A stretch of 64,000 nt of DNA, taken from UBA7803 sp034522075 (GTDB lineage Bacteria > Pseudomonadota > Gammaproteobacteria > Pseudomonadales > Azotimanducaceae). The position numbers and the translations under genes were made by a program. Position 1 is the first letter of the stretch. Each line of letters begins with the position of its first letter. Location: NCBI GenBank assembly GCA_034522075.1, contig JAXHLO010000021.1, positions 62,001 to 126,000 on the forward strand. Direction: 5' to 3'. The notes under the pieces were generated by a model. That model did not search any database. It saw nothing but the letters and a program-made list of their open reading frames with translations, and had not been told where the DNA came from. Of the stretch, positions 16,737-25,688 are shown piece after piece.

Positions 16737-18293
16737 ATGCGTCTTACCCAGGGCATTCATCGTGCAGTGCAGCTCTATGCCCGGCGGCCGGCGCTGCTCG
16801 GCGCAGACTTCTCCCTGACCTGGCAGACATTTGCCGACCGGGTGGCCCGGCTGGCGTCCGCACTCACCGATCTGGGTGTCGGCCCGGGTGATCGGGTGGC
16901 CATGCTGGCCGCCAATTCGCCCCGCTACGTGGAATTCTACTTTGCCACTCTATGGGCGGGAGCCGTCATGGTGCCGGTGAACGGCCGCTGGGCGCTGCCG
17001 GAAAAGGTCCACTGTCTGAATGATTCCCAGGCCCGGCTGCTGCTGGTAGACGCCGGCGCCCACAGTGAGGTGGCGGCCCTGCGCAGCGCCTGCCCGGCAC
17101 TGGAGCAGGTGATTCATGCCGACGCCGGCCCGGCCGGCGGTTTTGCCGATTACGAGACCCTGCTCGAGTCTGCCAGGCCCATGGCCGACGCCGGACGCGG
17201 CGGGTCCGACCTGGCAGCTCTGTTCTACACCGGCGGTACCACCGGGCGCGCCAAAGGCGTCATGCTCAGCCATGACAACTTCATGGCCAATTCCATGACG
17301 GCACTGGTCAATCTGGGTATTCGTGAAGACAGCGTGCATCTGCATGTTGCGCCGCTGTTTCACGTGGCCGGCGGCTCGCGGGTATTTACCGTCACCGTGG
17401 CGGGCGGCACCCACGCCGTGATTCCGCGCTTTGAACCGGAGCTGTTCCTCGACGCCGTGCAGCGCTATCGCGTCACGGTGACGGTGGTGGTGCCGGCCAT
17501 GTTGAACGCTCTGCTCGAGTATCCGCACCTCGAGCGCTTCGATCTGTCGAGTCTGCGGCTGCTCACCTATGGTGCGTCGCCCATGCCGGAATCGCTGTTG
17601 CGCCAGACGATGGAACGCCTGCCGGGCGTCGAGTTCCTGCAGTCTTACGGCATGACCGAACTGTCGCCGGTGGCCACCTGCCTGGCGCCCCGGTATCACG
17701 TCTTCAGCGGCCCCGACGCCGGTCGGGTACGTTCCGCCGGGCAGGCGGTCTTCAACGCCGACATCACCATTGTGGACGAGCACGATGCCCCGCTGCCGCA
17801 AGGTCAGGTGGGTGAGGTATGCGTACGCGGTCCCATGGTCATGCAGGGCTACTGGCGTCAGCCGGAACTCACCGGCGAGACCCTGCGCGGCGGCTGGATG
17901 CACACCGGTGATGCGGGGTACCTGGACGACGAGGGATTTCTGTTTCTGGTGGACCGGGTCAAGGACATGATCATCAGCGGCGGTGAGAACGTCTATTCTG
18001 CGGCCGTGGAAAATGTCATTCATCAGTTTGCCGGTGTGCACGAATGTGCCGTGATCGGCATTCCCAGTGAGCGCTGGGGCGAGGCCGTGCATGCCGTAGT
18101 CGTACCCCGCAGCGGCGCTGAGATCGACCGGGACGCGCTGCTGGCCCATTGCCGGACGCAGCTTGCCGGCTACGAATGTCCGAAGAGCATTGAGGTCCGC
18201 AGCGAACCCCTGCCGCGCAGCGGTGCCGGCAAGGTGCTGAAGACCGAGTTGCGGGAGGCGTTGCACGACGCTGGCGGCGGAAGCGGTTCATGA
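16737..18293 (+). CDS. AMP-dependent acyl-CoA synthetase/ligase
   Basis: A 518-residue ANL-superfamily adenylating enzyme. The P-loop-like motif is LFYTGGTTGRAKGVMLSH (YTGGTTG), then YGMTELSP (A5), GWMHTGDAGYLDDEGFLFLVDRVKDMIISGGENVYS (A7-A8) and the C-terminal catalytic Lys in PRSGAGKVLKTELRE. It activates a carboxylic acid to acyl-AMP and then acyl-CoA. Chain length is not inferable. The start MRLTQGIHRAVQLYARRPALL is a family-typical beginning, and upstream in-frame codons overlap the GGDEF gene. Its stop overlaps the DUF3187 start (ATGA), and the GlpD gene is similarly coupled, forming a three-gene operon. Confidence 0.9.
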   Translation: MRLTQGIHRAVQLYARRPALLGADFSLTWQTFADRVARLASALTDLGVGPGDRVAMLAANSPRYVEFYFATLWAGAVMVPVNGRWALPEKVHCLNDSQARLLLVDAGAHSEVAALRSACPALEQVIHADAGPAGGFADYETLLESARPMADAGRGGSDLAALFYTGGTTGRAKGVMLSHDNFMANSMTALVNLGIREDSVHLHVAPLFHVAGGSRVFTVTVAGGTHAVIPRFEPELFLDAVQRYRVTVTVVVPAMLNALLEYPHLERFDLSSLRLLTYGASPMPESLLRQTMERLPGVEFLQSYGMTELSPVATCLAPRYHVFSGPDAGRVRSAGQAVFNADITIVDEHDAPLPQGQVGEVCVRGPMVMQGYWRQPELTGETLRGGWMHTGDAGYLDDEGFLFLVDRVKDMIISGGENVYSAAVENVIHQFAGVHECAVIGIPSERWGEAVHAVVVPRSGAEIDRDALLAHCRTQLAGYECPKSIEVRSEPLPRSGAGKVLKTELREALHDAGGGSGS

Positions 18294-19327
18294 GCATTGC
18301 CGCACCCTTCGGCGCCCTGGTACCGGGGCTGACCCTGGTCTGCCTTATCGCCGCCTGGCCGGTACCCGCGGCGGCTGCTGGCGCGCATTCCGAAGCTGCC
18401 GGCCCTGCGGCAACCGCGCCGCTGCGCGTACGCAATCTGTCGCCGGCGACCCAGTTGTTCGGCTTGCCGCGACCGCTGGGCACCCTCGCTGCACCAGACA
18501 CCACGGAGCTGGCGTTGACCGTGGAGCATGCCAACAATTTCACCGCCGCCAGCAACGACCGGGCGGCCGTGTTCTTCGACGGCACCACGACGGTCACCAG
18601 TGTGAGCCTGCGCCGCGGCTGGGGGCGGCGCTTCGAGTGGGGGCTGGAGGTGCCCCACGTGCACCACGGCGGCGGTTTCACCGACAGCTTCATCGACGGC
18701 TTTCACGATCTGTTCGGTTTTCCGGGCGGCGGCCGGGACGCCGTGCCCAGCAACCGCATGGATTATCGCATCGACCAGACGGACGGCCCCGTGGCAGCCA
18801 TCGACGGTGCCACGTCTCATGTCGGTGATGTGCGCGGCTGGCTTGGCTGGCGTGTACACCAGTCGCCGGGTCGGGGCGGGGCGCTGCGCGCACAGGTCAA
18901 AGTGCCCACGGGCAGCGTAGCAACGCTTTCCGGATCCGAGGGCGTCGACGTGGCGCTGTGGCTGGAATGGCATGACGCGCGGCTGCTCGAGGCGTTGCAC
19001 GTGACGGTGACTCTGAACGGCGGGCTGACGTTACCGGGGCATAGTGAACTGGCCGATACGCAACCGCAGGACGCGGTGCTCTCCGGGCATGTGGGTGTGC
19101 ATTATCCGTTGACGTCCTGGCTGGTCCTGCGTGCCCAGCTCGATGGGCACAGTGAGGTGATCGACACGGGGTTGGATCAGTTCGCAGCCGGGGCGCTGCA
19201 GGGCACGCTGGGCGGCAGCCTGCATCTGTCTCCGGCGCTGACGCTGGATCTCGGCGTTACCGAGGATCTGACCGGGGCCGCTGCGCCGGACGTGGTATTC
19301 CTGGCAACCGTGGCCGTCCGCCTGTGA
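18290..19327 (+). CDS. DUF3187-type outer-membrane protein
   Basis: A 345-residue protein with a signal peptide (LTLVCLIAAWPVPAAAAGA). The mature part is rich in alternating strands and matches the DUF3187 layout: PLRVRNLSPATQLFGLPRP, GWGRRFEWGLEVPHVHHGGGFTDSFIDGFHDLFGFP, RAQVKVPTGS, ending VVFLATVAVRL. It probably forms a beta-barrel in the outer membrane. The function of the family is unknown. It overlaps both neighbours by a few bases (ATGA at the start, GTGA at the end), so it is co-translated between an acyl-CoA synthetase and glycerol-3-phosphate dehydrogenase, hinting at a lipid-related envelope role. Confidence 0.8.
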   Translation: MSIAAPFGALVPGLTLVCLIAAWPVPAAAAGAHSEAAGPAATAPLRVRNLSPATQLFGLPRPLGTLAAPDTTELALTVEHANNFTAASNDRAAVFFDGTTTVTSVSLRRGWGRRFEWGLEVPHVHHGGGFTDSFIDGFHDLFGFPGGGRDAVPSNRMDYRIDQTDGPVAAIDGATSHVGDVRGWLGWRVHQSPGRGGALRAQVKVPTGSVATLSGSEGVDVALWLEWHDARLLEALHVTVTLNGGLTLPGHSELADTQPQDAVLSGHVGVHYPLTSWLVLRAQLDGHSEVIDTGLDQFAAGALQGTLGGSLHLSPALTLDLGVTEDLTGAAAPDVVFLATVAVRL

Positions 19328-20973
19328 GCGGCGAGCGTATGGCAGACGGCAGGCCGGCCGCCCTGACCGGGGCCCGTCCGGCCGAGCTGGACGGCCGGCG
19401 CTTCGATCTGGTGATTATCGGCGGCGGCATTACCGGTGCAGGTGTGGCCCGCCATGCGGCTCAGTGCGGGCTGCGTACCCTGTTGCTGGAGGGCGGTGAC
19501 TTTGCTGCGGGCACGTCGAGCCGTTCCACCAAACTGATTCATGGCGGCCTGCGGTATCTGGCCATGGGCGACTTCATGCTGGTCCGGGAGAGCGCGCTGG
19601 AGCGCAAGAGCCTGCTGGCCATGGCGTCTCATCTGACGGAACCGCGCTGGATGCTGGTACCGGCGCGCGGCCGCCTGGAATACGCCAAGCTGCGGTTGGG
19701 CATTGGCCTGTACGAGTGGCTGGGCGCCGTGCCCCGCGGCGAGCGCCATCGGAACTGGAACCGCCAGAGCCTGGAAGCCGGTGAGCCGCTGCTCGATGGC
19801 GAGCGGCTGCCCTGGGCGTGCGTGTACCGCGAATATCTGACCGACGACGCGCGCCTGGTGCTGGCGACCCTGCGTGCTGCCGCCGCTGACGGGGCGGCAG
19901 TCTGCAACCAGGCCCGGGTGGTATCAGTGGCGCATCAGGAGGACGGCTGCTCCCTCCGGGTGGTGGATGAGCGTTCGGGTACCGAGAGTCAGATCTACGG
20001 CAGCTGTGTGGTCAACGCCGCCGGGCCGTGGGTGGAAAGCCTGTCGATCGAGGAGGGCGGCCCGCCCGCCAACGCTGACCGGCCGCGCCTTTATCTTTCC
20101 AAAGGCGTGCATCTGGTGCTGGACCGGCAGCGCCTGCCGGTGCGGAATCTGGTCATGATGACCGCCGCCGACGGCCGTCCGGTGTTCGCCATTCCCCGCG
20201 GTGGGGTGACTTATGTAGGCACCACCGACACCACGCATGAAGGCGGCCCGGAGCATTGGCCGGAGGTGAACGGCGACGACATCGGCTATCTGCTGGACAC
20301 CATCAACAGCCATTTCCGTATCGATCCGGTGAACGCCGCGGACGTGCTGGCCACCTGGGCCGGGTTGCGGCCGCTGATTCATCAGCGGGGCAAGTCGCCC
20401 AAGGAGATGTCGCGCCGCGACGAGATCTGGCGGCAGGGCGCTCTGGTGACCGTGGCGGGCGGCAAGCTGACGGGCTTTCGCAAGATGGCGCAGCAGACCA
20501 TGGCGGTGGTGGGCGAGGTGCTGGGGCGCGAATGCACCATGCCGGCGCCCCTGGCGCCCCTTCCGGGTGGTGAGGTTCGCGACGTGAATGCTCTGGTGGC
20601 TGAGGTGCAGCGGCGCTATCAGCTCGATGAGCATCCGGCCGTTCGACTGGTGCGGCTGTATGGCGCCGAGGTCATGGCCGTGCTCGGTGAGCGGCCGACA
20701 CCGCTGTCGCCCTCGGTGTTCGCTGAAGAGGTGCATTGGGCCATCGATGTGGAAGGGGCCTGGGACCTGGAGGACGTCGTGTACCGGCGCTTGCGGGCGG
20801 CCTGGTTTCTGCCGGACGAGGTCGATGCTGTCATCGCCGGAGCCGCAAAGCTGCTGGGCGAACGTCGCGACTGGTCGACAGCTCAGCTCGAGTCTCAGGC
20901 GGCTGCCGTGAAGCGCCGACTGAGCGACGAACTGCTGTTTCGTGATGACGCCGGATCGGCTGCCGACGCCTGA
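19324..20973 (+). CDS. glpD: FAD-dependent glycerol-3-phosphate dehydrogenase (GlpD/GlpA-type)
   Basis: A 549-residue flavoenzyme that oxidises sn-glycerol 3-phosphate to dihydroxyacetone phosphate at the inner membrane, passing electrons to quinone. It has the dinucleotide-binding motif VIIGGGITGAGVARHAA, the family motif GTSSRSTKLIHGGLRYL, TYVGTTDTTHEGG, the substrate region WAGLRPLI and VAGGKLTGFRKMAQ (the GGKLTTYR-like signature). The C-terminal accessory domain is present (LYGAEVMAVL, EVHWAIDVEGAWDLEDVVYRRLR), so length and domains match aerobic GlpD. The start is GTG at 19324 overlapping the upstream stop. An ATG at 19339 is an alternative. Confidence 0.93.
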   Translation: MSGERMADGRPAALTGARPAELDGRRFDLVIIGGGITGAGVARHAAQCGLRTLLLEGGDFAAGTSSRSTKLIHGGLRYLAMGDFMLVRESALERKSLLAMASHLTEPRWMLVPARGRLEYAKLRLGIGLYEWLGAVPRGERHRNWNRQSLEAGEPLLDGERLPWACVYREYLTDDARLVLATLRAAAADGAAVCNQARVVSVAHQEDGCSLRVVDERSGTESQIYGSCVVNAAGPWVESLSIEEGGPPANADRPRLYLSKGVHLVLDRQRLPVRNLVMMTAADGRPVFAIPRGGVTYVGTTDTTHEGGPEHWPEVNGDDIGYLLDTINSHFRIDPVNAADVLATWAGLRPLIHQRGKSPKEMSRRDEIWRQGALVTVAGGKLTGFRKMAQQTMAVVGEVLGRECTMPAPLAPLPGGEVRDVNALVAEVQRRYQLDEHPAVRLVRLYGAEVMAVLGERPTPLSPSVFAEEVHWAIDVEGAWDLEDVVYRRLRAAWFLPDEVDAVIAGAAKLLGERRDWSTAQLESQAAAVKRRLSDELLFRDDAGSAADA

Positions 20974-20989
20974 ATTGCCGTAGCGTCGA

Positions 20990-21436
20990 TCATTCGGCCG
21001 TCAATGGCGCCAGCAGATAGTGGCCGTGACTCACGCCGATGGGGCGGCCCCGGTCTTCCTGCCAGATCTCCGAGCGCACGTTGGCAACGCGCCGCCCATG
21101 GCGGGTGACCACGGCGCGGCCGAACGTGGCCTGCGGGCGGCCGGAGCGCAGGTAATCCACCGATACGTCGATGGTCTTGGGTAGCCGCTCGCAGGACGTG
21201 TCGTGAAGCAGCTGGATCACCGCCGTGATTTCCAGAAAGGCGCCGATCACGCCGCCATGCAGGGCGGGCAGATTGACGTTGCCTACCAGCTCCTCTTTGA
21301 ACGGCATGATGGTAGTGAGCTCGTTGCCCTTGCAGTCCACCTCGATGCCGAGAAAGCGCGCATAAGGAATGTGCGCCAGCACGGCCGCCATGTCCCGCCC
21401 GCGGCCCTGGGCCCGCAGTTCCGAGAGCAGCTTCAA
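20990..21436 (-). CDS. PaaI-type hotdog thioesterase (TTG start)
   Basis: A 148-residue hotdog-fold protein. PYARFLGIEVDCKGNELTTIMPF leads into the substrate-site helix with the family motif NLPALHGGVIGAFLEITAV (HGG), followed by KTIDVSVDYLRSG and VTRHGRRVANVRSEIWQE. These hydrolyse acyl-CoA thioesters. The start is assigned to a TTG at 21436 because AAGGAAGG lies a few bases upstream and it overlaps the previous stop as TTGA. The first ATG (21391) would drop the KLLSELRAQGRGRD segment and has no such signal. It forms a coupled pair with the next thioesterase. Confidence 0.85.
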   Translation of the reverse strand: MKLLSELRAQGRGRDMAAVLAHIPYARFLGIEVDCKGNELTTIMPFKEELVGNVNLPALHGGVIGAFLEITAVIQLLHDTSCERLPKTIDVSVDYLRSGRPQATFGRAVVTRHGRRVANVRSEIWQEDRGRPIGVSHGHYLLAPLTAE

Positions 21437-21975
21437 CCGCCTTCCTTTGTGTTGGAGCGATCTCCAGATCGCGACCCGGAGGTCGCTCCTACAGTGTTGG
21501 GCGTTCCAAGCATAAAGCTCGCCACACAGGTCGCGATGGGTTCTTCCGGCGTGGTCTGATAGGCCGTGGCGCGCACGAAGGCGATGTGCCGGGTGCGTTT
21601 GAAGCACACGGCCTGCGCCAGAATGTCGCGATGCGGCTGCGCCGCCCCCATATAATCGATGCGCAGGTCCAGCGTGGCCATGGCCACCGGCTCGTCGGTG
21701 TTGCCGGCCGGACGCACGGCCATGCCGCAGGCGTTGTCGAGCAGGGCCGTCAACACCCCGCCATGCACGACGCCGGTATCCGGGTCGCCGACCAGATGGG
21801 CGGCATACGGTACCCGCACGACGCAGCCGGCTGCGTCGTGACTCACCAGGCTCATGCCGATGGCGCGAGCGTGGGGAATGTTCAGCATGTGATCTTGCAG
21901 GGTCTCCACGAACGGGTCCTGTCCGATGGTACACTCGCGTGCAGGTAACTCGACAAAGCTTATTGGGAGGGCCAT
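21433..21975 (-). CDS. PaaI-type hotdog thioesterase with REP-derived C-terminus
   Basis: A 180-residue ORF. The hotdog motif GVVHGGVLTALLDNACGMAV and TLDLRIDYMGAAQPHRDI identify it as an acyl-CoA thioesterase paralogous to its downstream neighbour. The natural domain ends near IATCVASFMLG. The last 15-20 codons run through a REP-like palindrome (21450-21493), so that tail (for example SGSRSGDRS) is probably repeat-derived. The ATG at 21975 is only 3 bp from the start of the divergent acyl-CoA synthetase. Internal starts at GTG 21909 or ATG 21888 would leave room for a promoter and match the family's usual length better. Confidence 0.82.
   Translation of the reverse strand: MALPISFVELPARECTIGQDPFVETLQDHMLNIPHARAIGMSLVSHDAAGCVVRVPYAAHLVGDPDTGVVHGGVLTALLDNACGMAVRPAGNTDEPVAMATLDLRIDYMGAAQPHRDILAQAVCFKRTRHIAFVRATAYQTTPEEPIATCVASFMLGTPNTVGATSGSRSGDRSNTKEGG
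21450..21493. repeat. REP-like palindromic element inside a thioesterase 3' end
   Basis: A 44-bp imperfect palindrome (outer arms TTGGAGCGATCT/GGTCGCTCCTA, inner CGATCTCCAGATCG). It is the same family as the element at 44.7 kb: GGAGCG-TCTCCAG- is shared, and two differences (G to A, C to T) are mutually compensating in the hairpin. It sits in coding sequence just before the shared TTGA junction. Confidence 0.7.
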
Positions 21976-21978
21976 GCA

Positions 21979-23631
21979 ATGGCAATGCAGCATACGCCTC
22001 TGCTCATGTCCAACATTCTGGACCGCGGCGCGCAGGTAGCGCCGGATGAGGAGATCGTCACCGCCACAGAGAACGGCGTACGCCGACAGACATATCTGGA
22101 GACGCGCAACCGGGCGCATCAGCTTGCCCATGCGCTGGCCGAAGCCGGCATCGGCATCGGCGACCGGGTCGGCACGTTCATGTGGAACGGCTCGCGCCAC
22201 CTGGAGGCTTATCACGCCGTGGCCGGTATGGGTGCCGTCCTGCACACCCTGAACATTCGCCTGTCGGATCACGACCTGGAGTACATCATCGGCCACGCCG
22301 CAGACAAGGTGATCATCGTCGACGCCGACGCGCTGCCGCTGCTCGAAAAGCTCAAGGGCCGCATGCCCAGTGTCGAGCGCATCATCGTGGCGGTCGAGGA
22401 AGGGTTCGAGGACTGGCAGACCGACCTGCCGAACCCGGTGGACTACGAGCAGTTCATCGCCGGCAAGCCCACCACCTACGACTGGCCGCAGATCGACGAA
22501 AACTCGCCCCTGGGTCTGTGCTACACCAGTGGCACCACGGGCAATCCCAAGGGCGTGGAGTACGAGCACCGTTCCCAGTATCTGCACACCATGACCCAGT
22601 GCATGACGGACAGCATGAATCTGTCCGCCACCGATTGCCTGCTCGGCATCGTGCCCATGTTTCATGCCATGGGCTGGGGCTTGCCGTGGTCGGCGTTGAT
22701 GCTCGGCTGCAAACAGGTCATGCCTCACCGCTTCATGGACCCGGCGCGGCTGATCGCACTCATGGCCGATGAGTCCGTGACCGTCTCCGCCGGCGTACCC
22801 ACCATCTGGCAAGGCGTGAAAGGGCTCTACGAGGCAGACCCGCAGAAGTACGATCTGTCGTCACTGTCCCGTGTGACCTGCGGCGGCTCGGCGCCCCCGG
22901 CATCGCTGATCCGCTGGTACTGGGATGCCCTGGGCGTGGAGATGATCCAGGGGTGGGGCATGACGGAGACCTCGCCGCTGGCCACGCTGTCGCGCCGGGT
23001 CATGAAACGCTCCCAGCTCGATCTGAGCGAAGACGAGCAATTTGCGAATGTGGCCAAGGCCGGCCAGATCATGCCCGGCATCGAGGTGGAGATCTTCGAC
23101 GAGGAGTTCAACCGCCTGCCTCACGACGGCGAGACGGTGGGCGAGATTCTCGTGCGCGGACCGTGGATCTGTTCCGAGTACTACAACGATCCGCAGCCGG
23201 AGAAATTCCATGACGGCTGGCTGATCACCGGGGACGTGGGCAAGATCGATCCGGAAGAGTATCTGATCATCAGCGACCGCTCGAAGGATCTGGTGAAAAG
23301 CGGCGGCGAGTGGATCTCCTCGGTAGACCTGGAGAACCATCTTGTGTCCATGGACGGGGTGGCCCAGGCATGCGTGGTGGCCCAGCCGCATCCCAAGTGG
23401 GACGAGCGCCCGGTGGCCCTGGTGGTGACCAAAGAAGGAGCCAACCTCACCAAGGAAGCGATTCTCGAGCATGCGTCCAGAACCTTCGCCAAGTGGCAGC
23501 TGCCCGACGACGTCCTGTTCGTGGACAGCATCCCGCTGACCTCCACCGGCAAGATGGACAAAAAGGTCGTACGCGCCGACCTGGACGAGCAGGGCTACGT
23601 GCTGCCGAGTCTGCGCGACAAGGCAAGCTGA
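21979..23631 (+). CDS. Fatty-acyl-CoA synthetase (AMP-forming)
   Basis: A 550-residue ANL enzyme of the medium/long-chain type. It has CYTSGTTGNPKGVEYEHRS (P-loop), VPMFHAMGWGLPWSALMLG, QGWGMTETSPLATL, the A7-A8 region DGWLITGDVGKIDPEEYLIISDRSKDLVKSGGEWIS, and catalytic Lys PLTSTGKMDKKVVR. The FHAMGWG and KSGGEWISS segments are those of AlkK-like fatty-acyl-CoA synthetases. It converts free fatty acid, CoA and ATP to acyl-CoA. The start at the second of two nearby ATGs follows GGGAGG. It is divergent from the thioesterase pair, which suggests coordinated acyl-CoA formation and hydrolysis, and is followed after 4 bp by DUF2062. Confidence 0.92.
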   Translation: MAMQHTPLLMSNILDRGAQVAPDEEIVTATENGVRRQTYLETRNRAHQLAHALAEAGIGIGDRVGTFMWNGSRHLEAYHAVAGMGAVLHTLNIRLSDHDLEYIIGHAADKVIIVDADALPLLEKLKGRMPSVERIIVAVEEGFEDWQTDLPNPVDYEQFIAGKPTTYDWPQIDENSPLGLCYTSGTTGNPKGVEYEHRSQYLHTMTQCMTDSMNLSATDCLLGIVPMFHAMGWGLPWSALMLGCKQVMPHRFMDPARLIALMADESVTVSAGVPTIWQGVKGLYEADPQKYDLSSLSRVTCGGSAPPASLIRWYWDALGVEMIQGWGMTETSPLATLSRRVMKRSQLDLSEDEQFANVAKAGQIMPGIEVEIFDEEFNRLPHDGETVGEILVRGPWICSEYYNDPQPEKFHDGWLITGDVGKIDPEEYLIISDRSKDLVKSGGEWISSVDLENHLVSMDGVAQACVVAQPHPKWDERPVALVVTKEGANLTKEAILEHASRTFAKWQLPDDVLFVDSIPLTSTGKMDKKVVRADLDEQGYVLPSLRDKAS

Positions 23632-23635
23632 GGCC

Positions 23636-24199
23636 ATGAGCCCGGCGGCGGGCTGGTTCAGACAGCGAATCGCAGATGCATCGTGGCGGGCCCGGGTACA
23701 TACCCGGGCCTGGCTGCAGCGCCACCCCCGCTGGCGCCGGTTTCTCGCCCGCACGGGCAGTCTCAACGTCGACGAGTTCACCCTCGCCAGAGGTGTGGCG
23801 GTGGGCCTGTTCATCGGCCTGACGCCAACCCTGGGCGTGCAGACACCGCTCATGCTGGCGGCATCCATGATCCTGCGGGCCAATTTCCCGGCGGCATTTC
23901 TGGCGTCGTGGATCAACAACCCATTGACCTTCGCGCCGTTGTATTTCGGTATGCATCAGGCCGGTGAGTACATTCTGAGCCTGCTGCCGGTGCGCTTCGA
24001 CACTTTGCCGGGTGTCGGGGACGACATCATCCATGGGACCTCGTCCCTGGTCGTGGGCAGCCTGGCCATCGCGCTGCCCGTCTGCCTGCTCGGCTACCTG
24101 GCATTTCTATACGTCTGGCGGCGCTTCGATCTGCATCTGCCGGCGCGGGCCGATCCAGCGCCCGGCGGCGGCAGCACTGAGGAGGAAGATCCCGGCTGA
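23636..24199 (+). CDS. DUF2062 membrane protein
   Basis: A 187-residue protein with the DUF2062 core: basic N-terminus (RHPRWRRFLARTGSLNVDEFTLARGVAVGLFIGLTP), then TLGVQTPLMLAASMILRANFPAAFLASWINNPLTFAPLYF. A final membrane helix (LAIALPVCLLGYLAFLYVW) closes the hydrophobic part, leaving a short cytoplasmic tail. Two to three membrane passes are likely. The family is uncharacterised, though it is often linked to lipid or glycosyl-transfer genes. It starts 5 bp after the acyl-CoA synthetase stop with GAGG upstream, so it is probably co-transcribed. Confidence 0.85.
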   Translation: MSPAAGWFRQRIADASWRARVHTRAWLQRHPRWRRFLARTGSLNVDEFTLARGVAVGLFIGLTPTLGVQTPLMLAASMILRANFPAAFLASWINNPLTFAPLYFGMHQAGEYILSLLPVRFDTLPGVGDDIIHGTSSLVVGSLAIALPVCLLGYLAFLYVWRRFDLHLPARADPAPGGGSTEEEDPG

Positions 24200-24266
24200 G
24201 GGCACCATCTTGTAATCCATGGGCGCGGGCGCCATTCTGACCGCGGGAATCGGGGCCGGAGCCGCC

Positions 24267-25658
24267 ATGTCTACCTTCGTCATCATCAATCTGGCCGTGT
24301 TCGCCGGGCTCATCATCCTGCTTTCCAGGCTGCGTGGCCCGGATTTCTCGCTGTCGAAACGGATCCTCAGCGGTCTGGCGGCCGGCGTGGTGTTCGGCCT
24401 GGCGCTGCAGGTCCTCTATGCCGGCGACCAGGCGGTCATCGACGCCACGCTGAACTGGACCAATGTAGTCGGCAGTGCTTACGTGAATCTGCTGCGCATG
24501 ATCATCATGCCCCTGGTGCTGGTCATGATGGTCGCCGCCGTGGTGCGTATGGAGGAGGTGGCCGCGCTGGGCAAGATCGGCGGCATGGTCATCGGGATTC
24601 TCATCGGCACCACCATGATTGCCGCGCTGGTGGGCATAGCCGTGACCAACGTGTTCGGTCTCACCGCCGAAGGGCTCACCCAGGGCGCCCGTGAACTGGA
24701 ACGCTCCCAGGCGCTCAGTGAGCGCTACGAGGAGTTCGCCAACCTCGGTCTGGCGGACATGCTGGTGCGCTTCGTGCCGTCCAACGTGTTTCTCGATCTC
24801 ACGGAAGCCCGTCCCACCTCCATCATCGGTGTGGTCATCTTCGGTATTCTGTTCGGCATTGCCGCGCTGGGTGTGGCGCGGGACAATCCGGAACGGGGCC
24901 GGGCCATCCGCGAGTTCATCGAGACCGCTCAGGCCATCGTCATGAAGCTCGTGCACATGATCATGGCTCTGACGCCATTCGGCATCCTGGCACTGATCAC
25001 CAAAGTAGTCGCCGGGTCCGATGCGGCGGACATTCTCGATCTCATCAGCTTCATCGGCGCTTCGTATCTGGCCATCGGCATCATGTTCGCCGTCCACGCA
25101 GTGCTCATCAGCGCCAGCGGTTTCAATGTGGTGGCTTATTTCCGCAGCGTCTGGCCGGTGCTGACGTTTGCGTTCACGTCGCGCAGTTCGGCGGCGACCA
25201 TTCCGTTGAACGTGGAAACCCAGATCGAATCACTCAGAGTCCCGGTCCCTATCGCCAATCTGTCCGCCAGCTTCGGCGCGACCATCGGCCAGAATGGCTG
25301 TGCCGGTATCTATCCGGCCATGCTGGCGGTGATGATTGCGCCCACCATGGGCATCGATCCCCTGAGTCTGTCGTTCATTGCCGGGCTGGTGGGTATTGTC
25401 GCCATCAGTTCGTTCGGTGTGGCCGGGGTCGGCGGCGGCGCCACCTTCGCGGCGTTCATCGTGCTGCCGGCCATGGGCTTTCCGGTGACCGTGGCGGCTC
25501 TGCTGATCTCCATCGAGCCGCTCATCGATATGGCGCGCACGGCACTGAACGTCAACGGTGCCATGACCGCCGGTGTGCTCACCGGGCGTTATCTGGGTGA
25601 TTCCACAGTCGGTGAGACTCAGGCGGGAGCACCGGCAGCGGGCAGTGCGGCTGACTGA
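24267..25658 (+). CDS. Dicarboxylate/amino acid:cation symporter, TcyP (cystine)-like
   Basis: A 463-residue polytopic membrane protein of the DAACS/SLC1 family. The opening (INLAVFAGLIILLSRLRGPDFSLSKRILSGLAAGVVFGLALQ) and YVNLLRMIIMPLVLVMMVAAVVRM are close to L-cystine transporters of the TcyP type. The serine-rich hairpin is present (AFTSRSSAATIPLNVETQ), as is the NG-containing substrate site (IGQNGCAGIYPAMLAVMIAP) and IEPLIDMARTALNVNGAMTAG. It would import cystine or a related substrate with Na+ or H+. An ATG at 24219 adds 16 residues without a ribosome-binding site. The second ATG is chosen because the family usually begins there. Exact substrate is inferred. Confidence 0.85.
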   Translation: MSTFVIINLAVFAGLIILLSRLRGPDFSLSKRILSGLAAGVVFGLALQVLYAGDQAVIDATLNWTNVVGSAYVNLLRMIIMPLVLVMMVAAVVRMEEVAALGKIGGMVIGILIGTTMIAALVGIAVTNVFGLTAEGLTQGARELERSQALSERYEEFANLGLADMLVRFVPSNVFLDLTEARPTSIIGVVIFGILFGIAALGVARDNPERGRAIREFIETAQAIVMKLVHMIMALTPFGILALITKVVAGSDAADILDLISFIGASYLAIGIMFAVHAVLISASGFNVVAYFRSVWPVLTFAFTSRSSAATIPLNVETQIESLRVPVPIANLSASFGATIGQNGCAGIYPAMLAVMIAPTMGIDPLSLSFIAGLVGIVAISSFGVAGVGGGATFAAFIVLPAMGFPVTVAALLISIEPLIDMARTALNVNGAMTAGVLTGRYLGDSTVGETQAGAPAAGSAAD

Positions 25659-25688
25659 GCCGCGCCGCCGATTGCGGAGGCGGTGATC

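Noticed and set aside
14366..16756. 796-codon minus-strand ORF
   Set aside because: It lies antisense to the CoA-transferase and GGDEF genes, both with clear motifs. Its own sequence is His/Arg/Gly-rich, typical of a shadow frame.
16950..18266. 438-codon minus-strand ORF
   Set aside because: Antisense to the acyl-CoA synthetase, with shadow-type composition and no motif.
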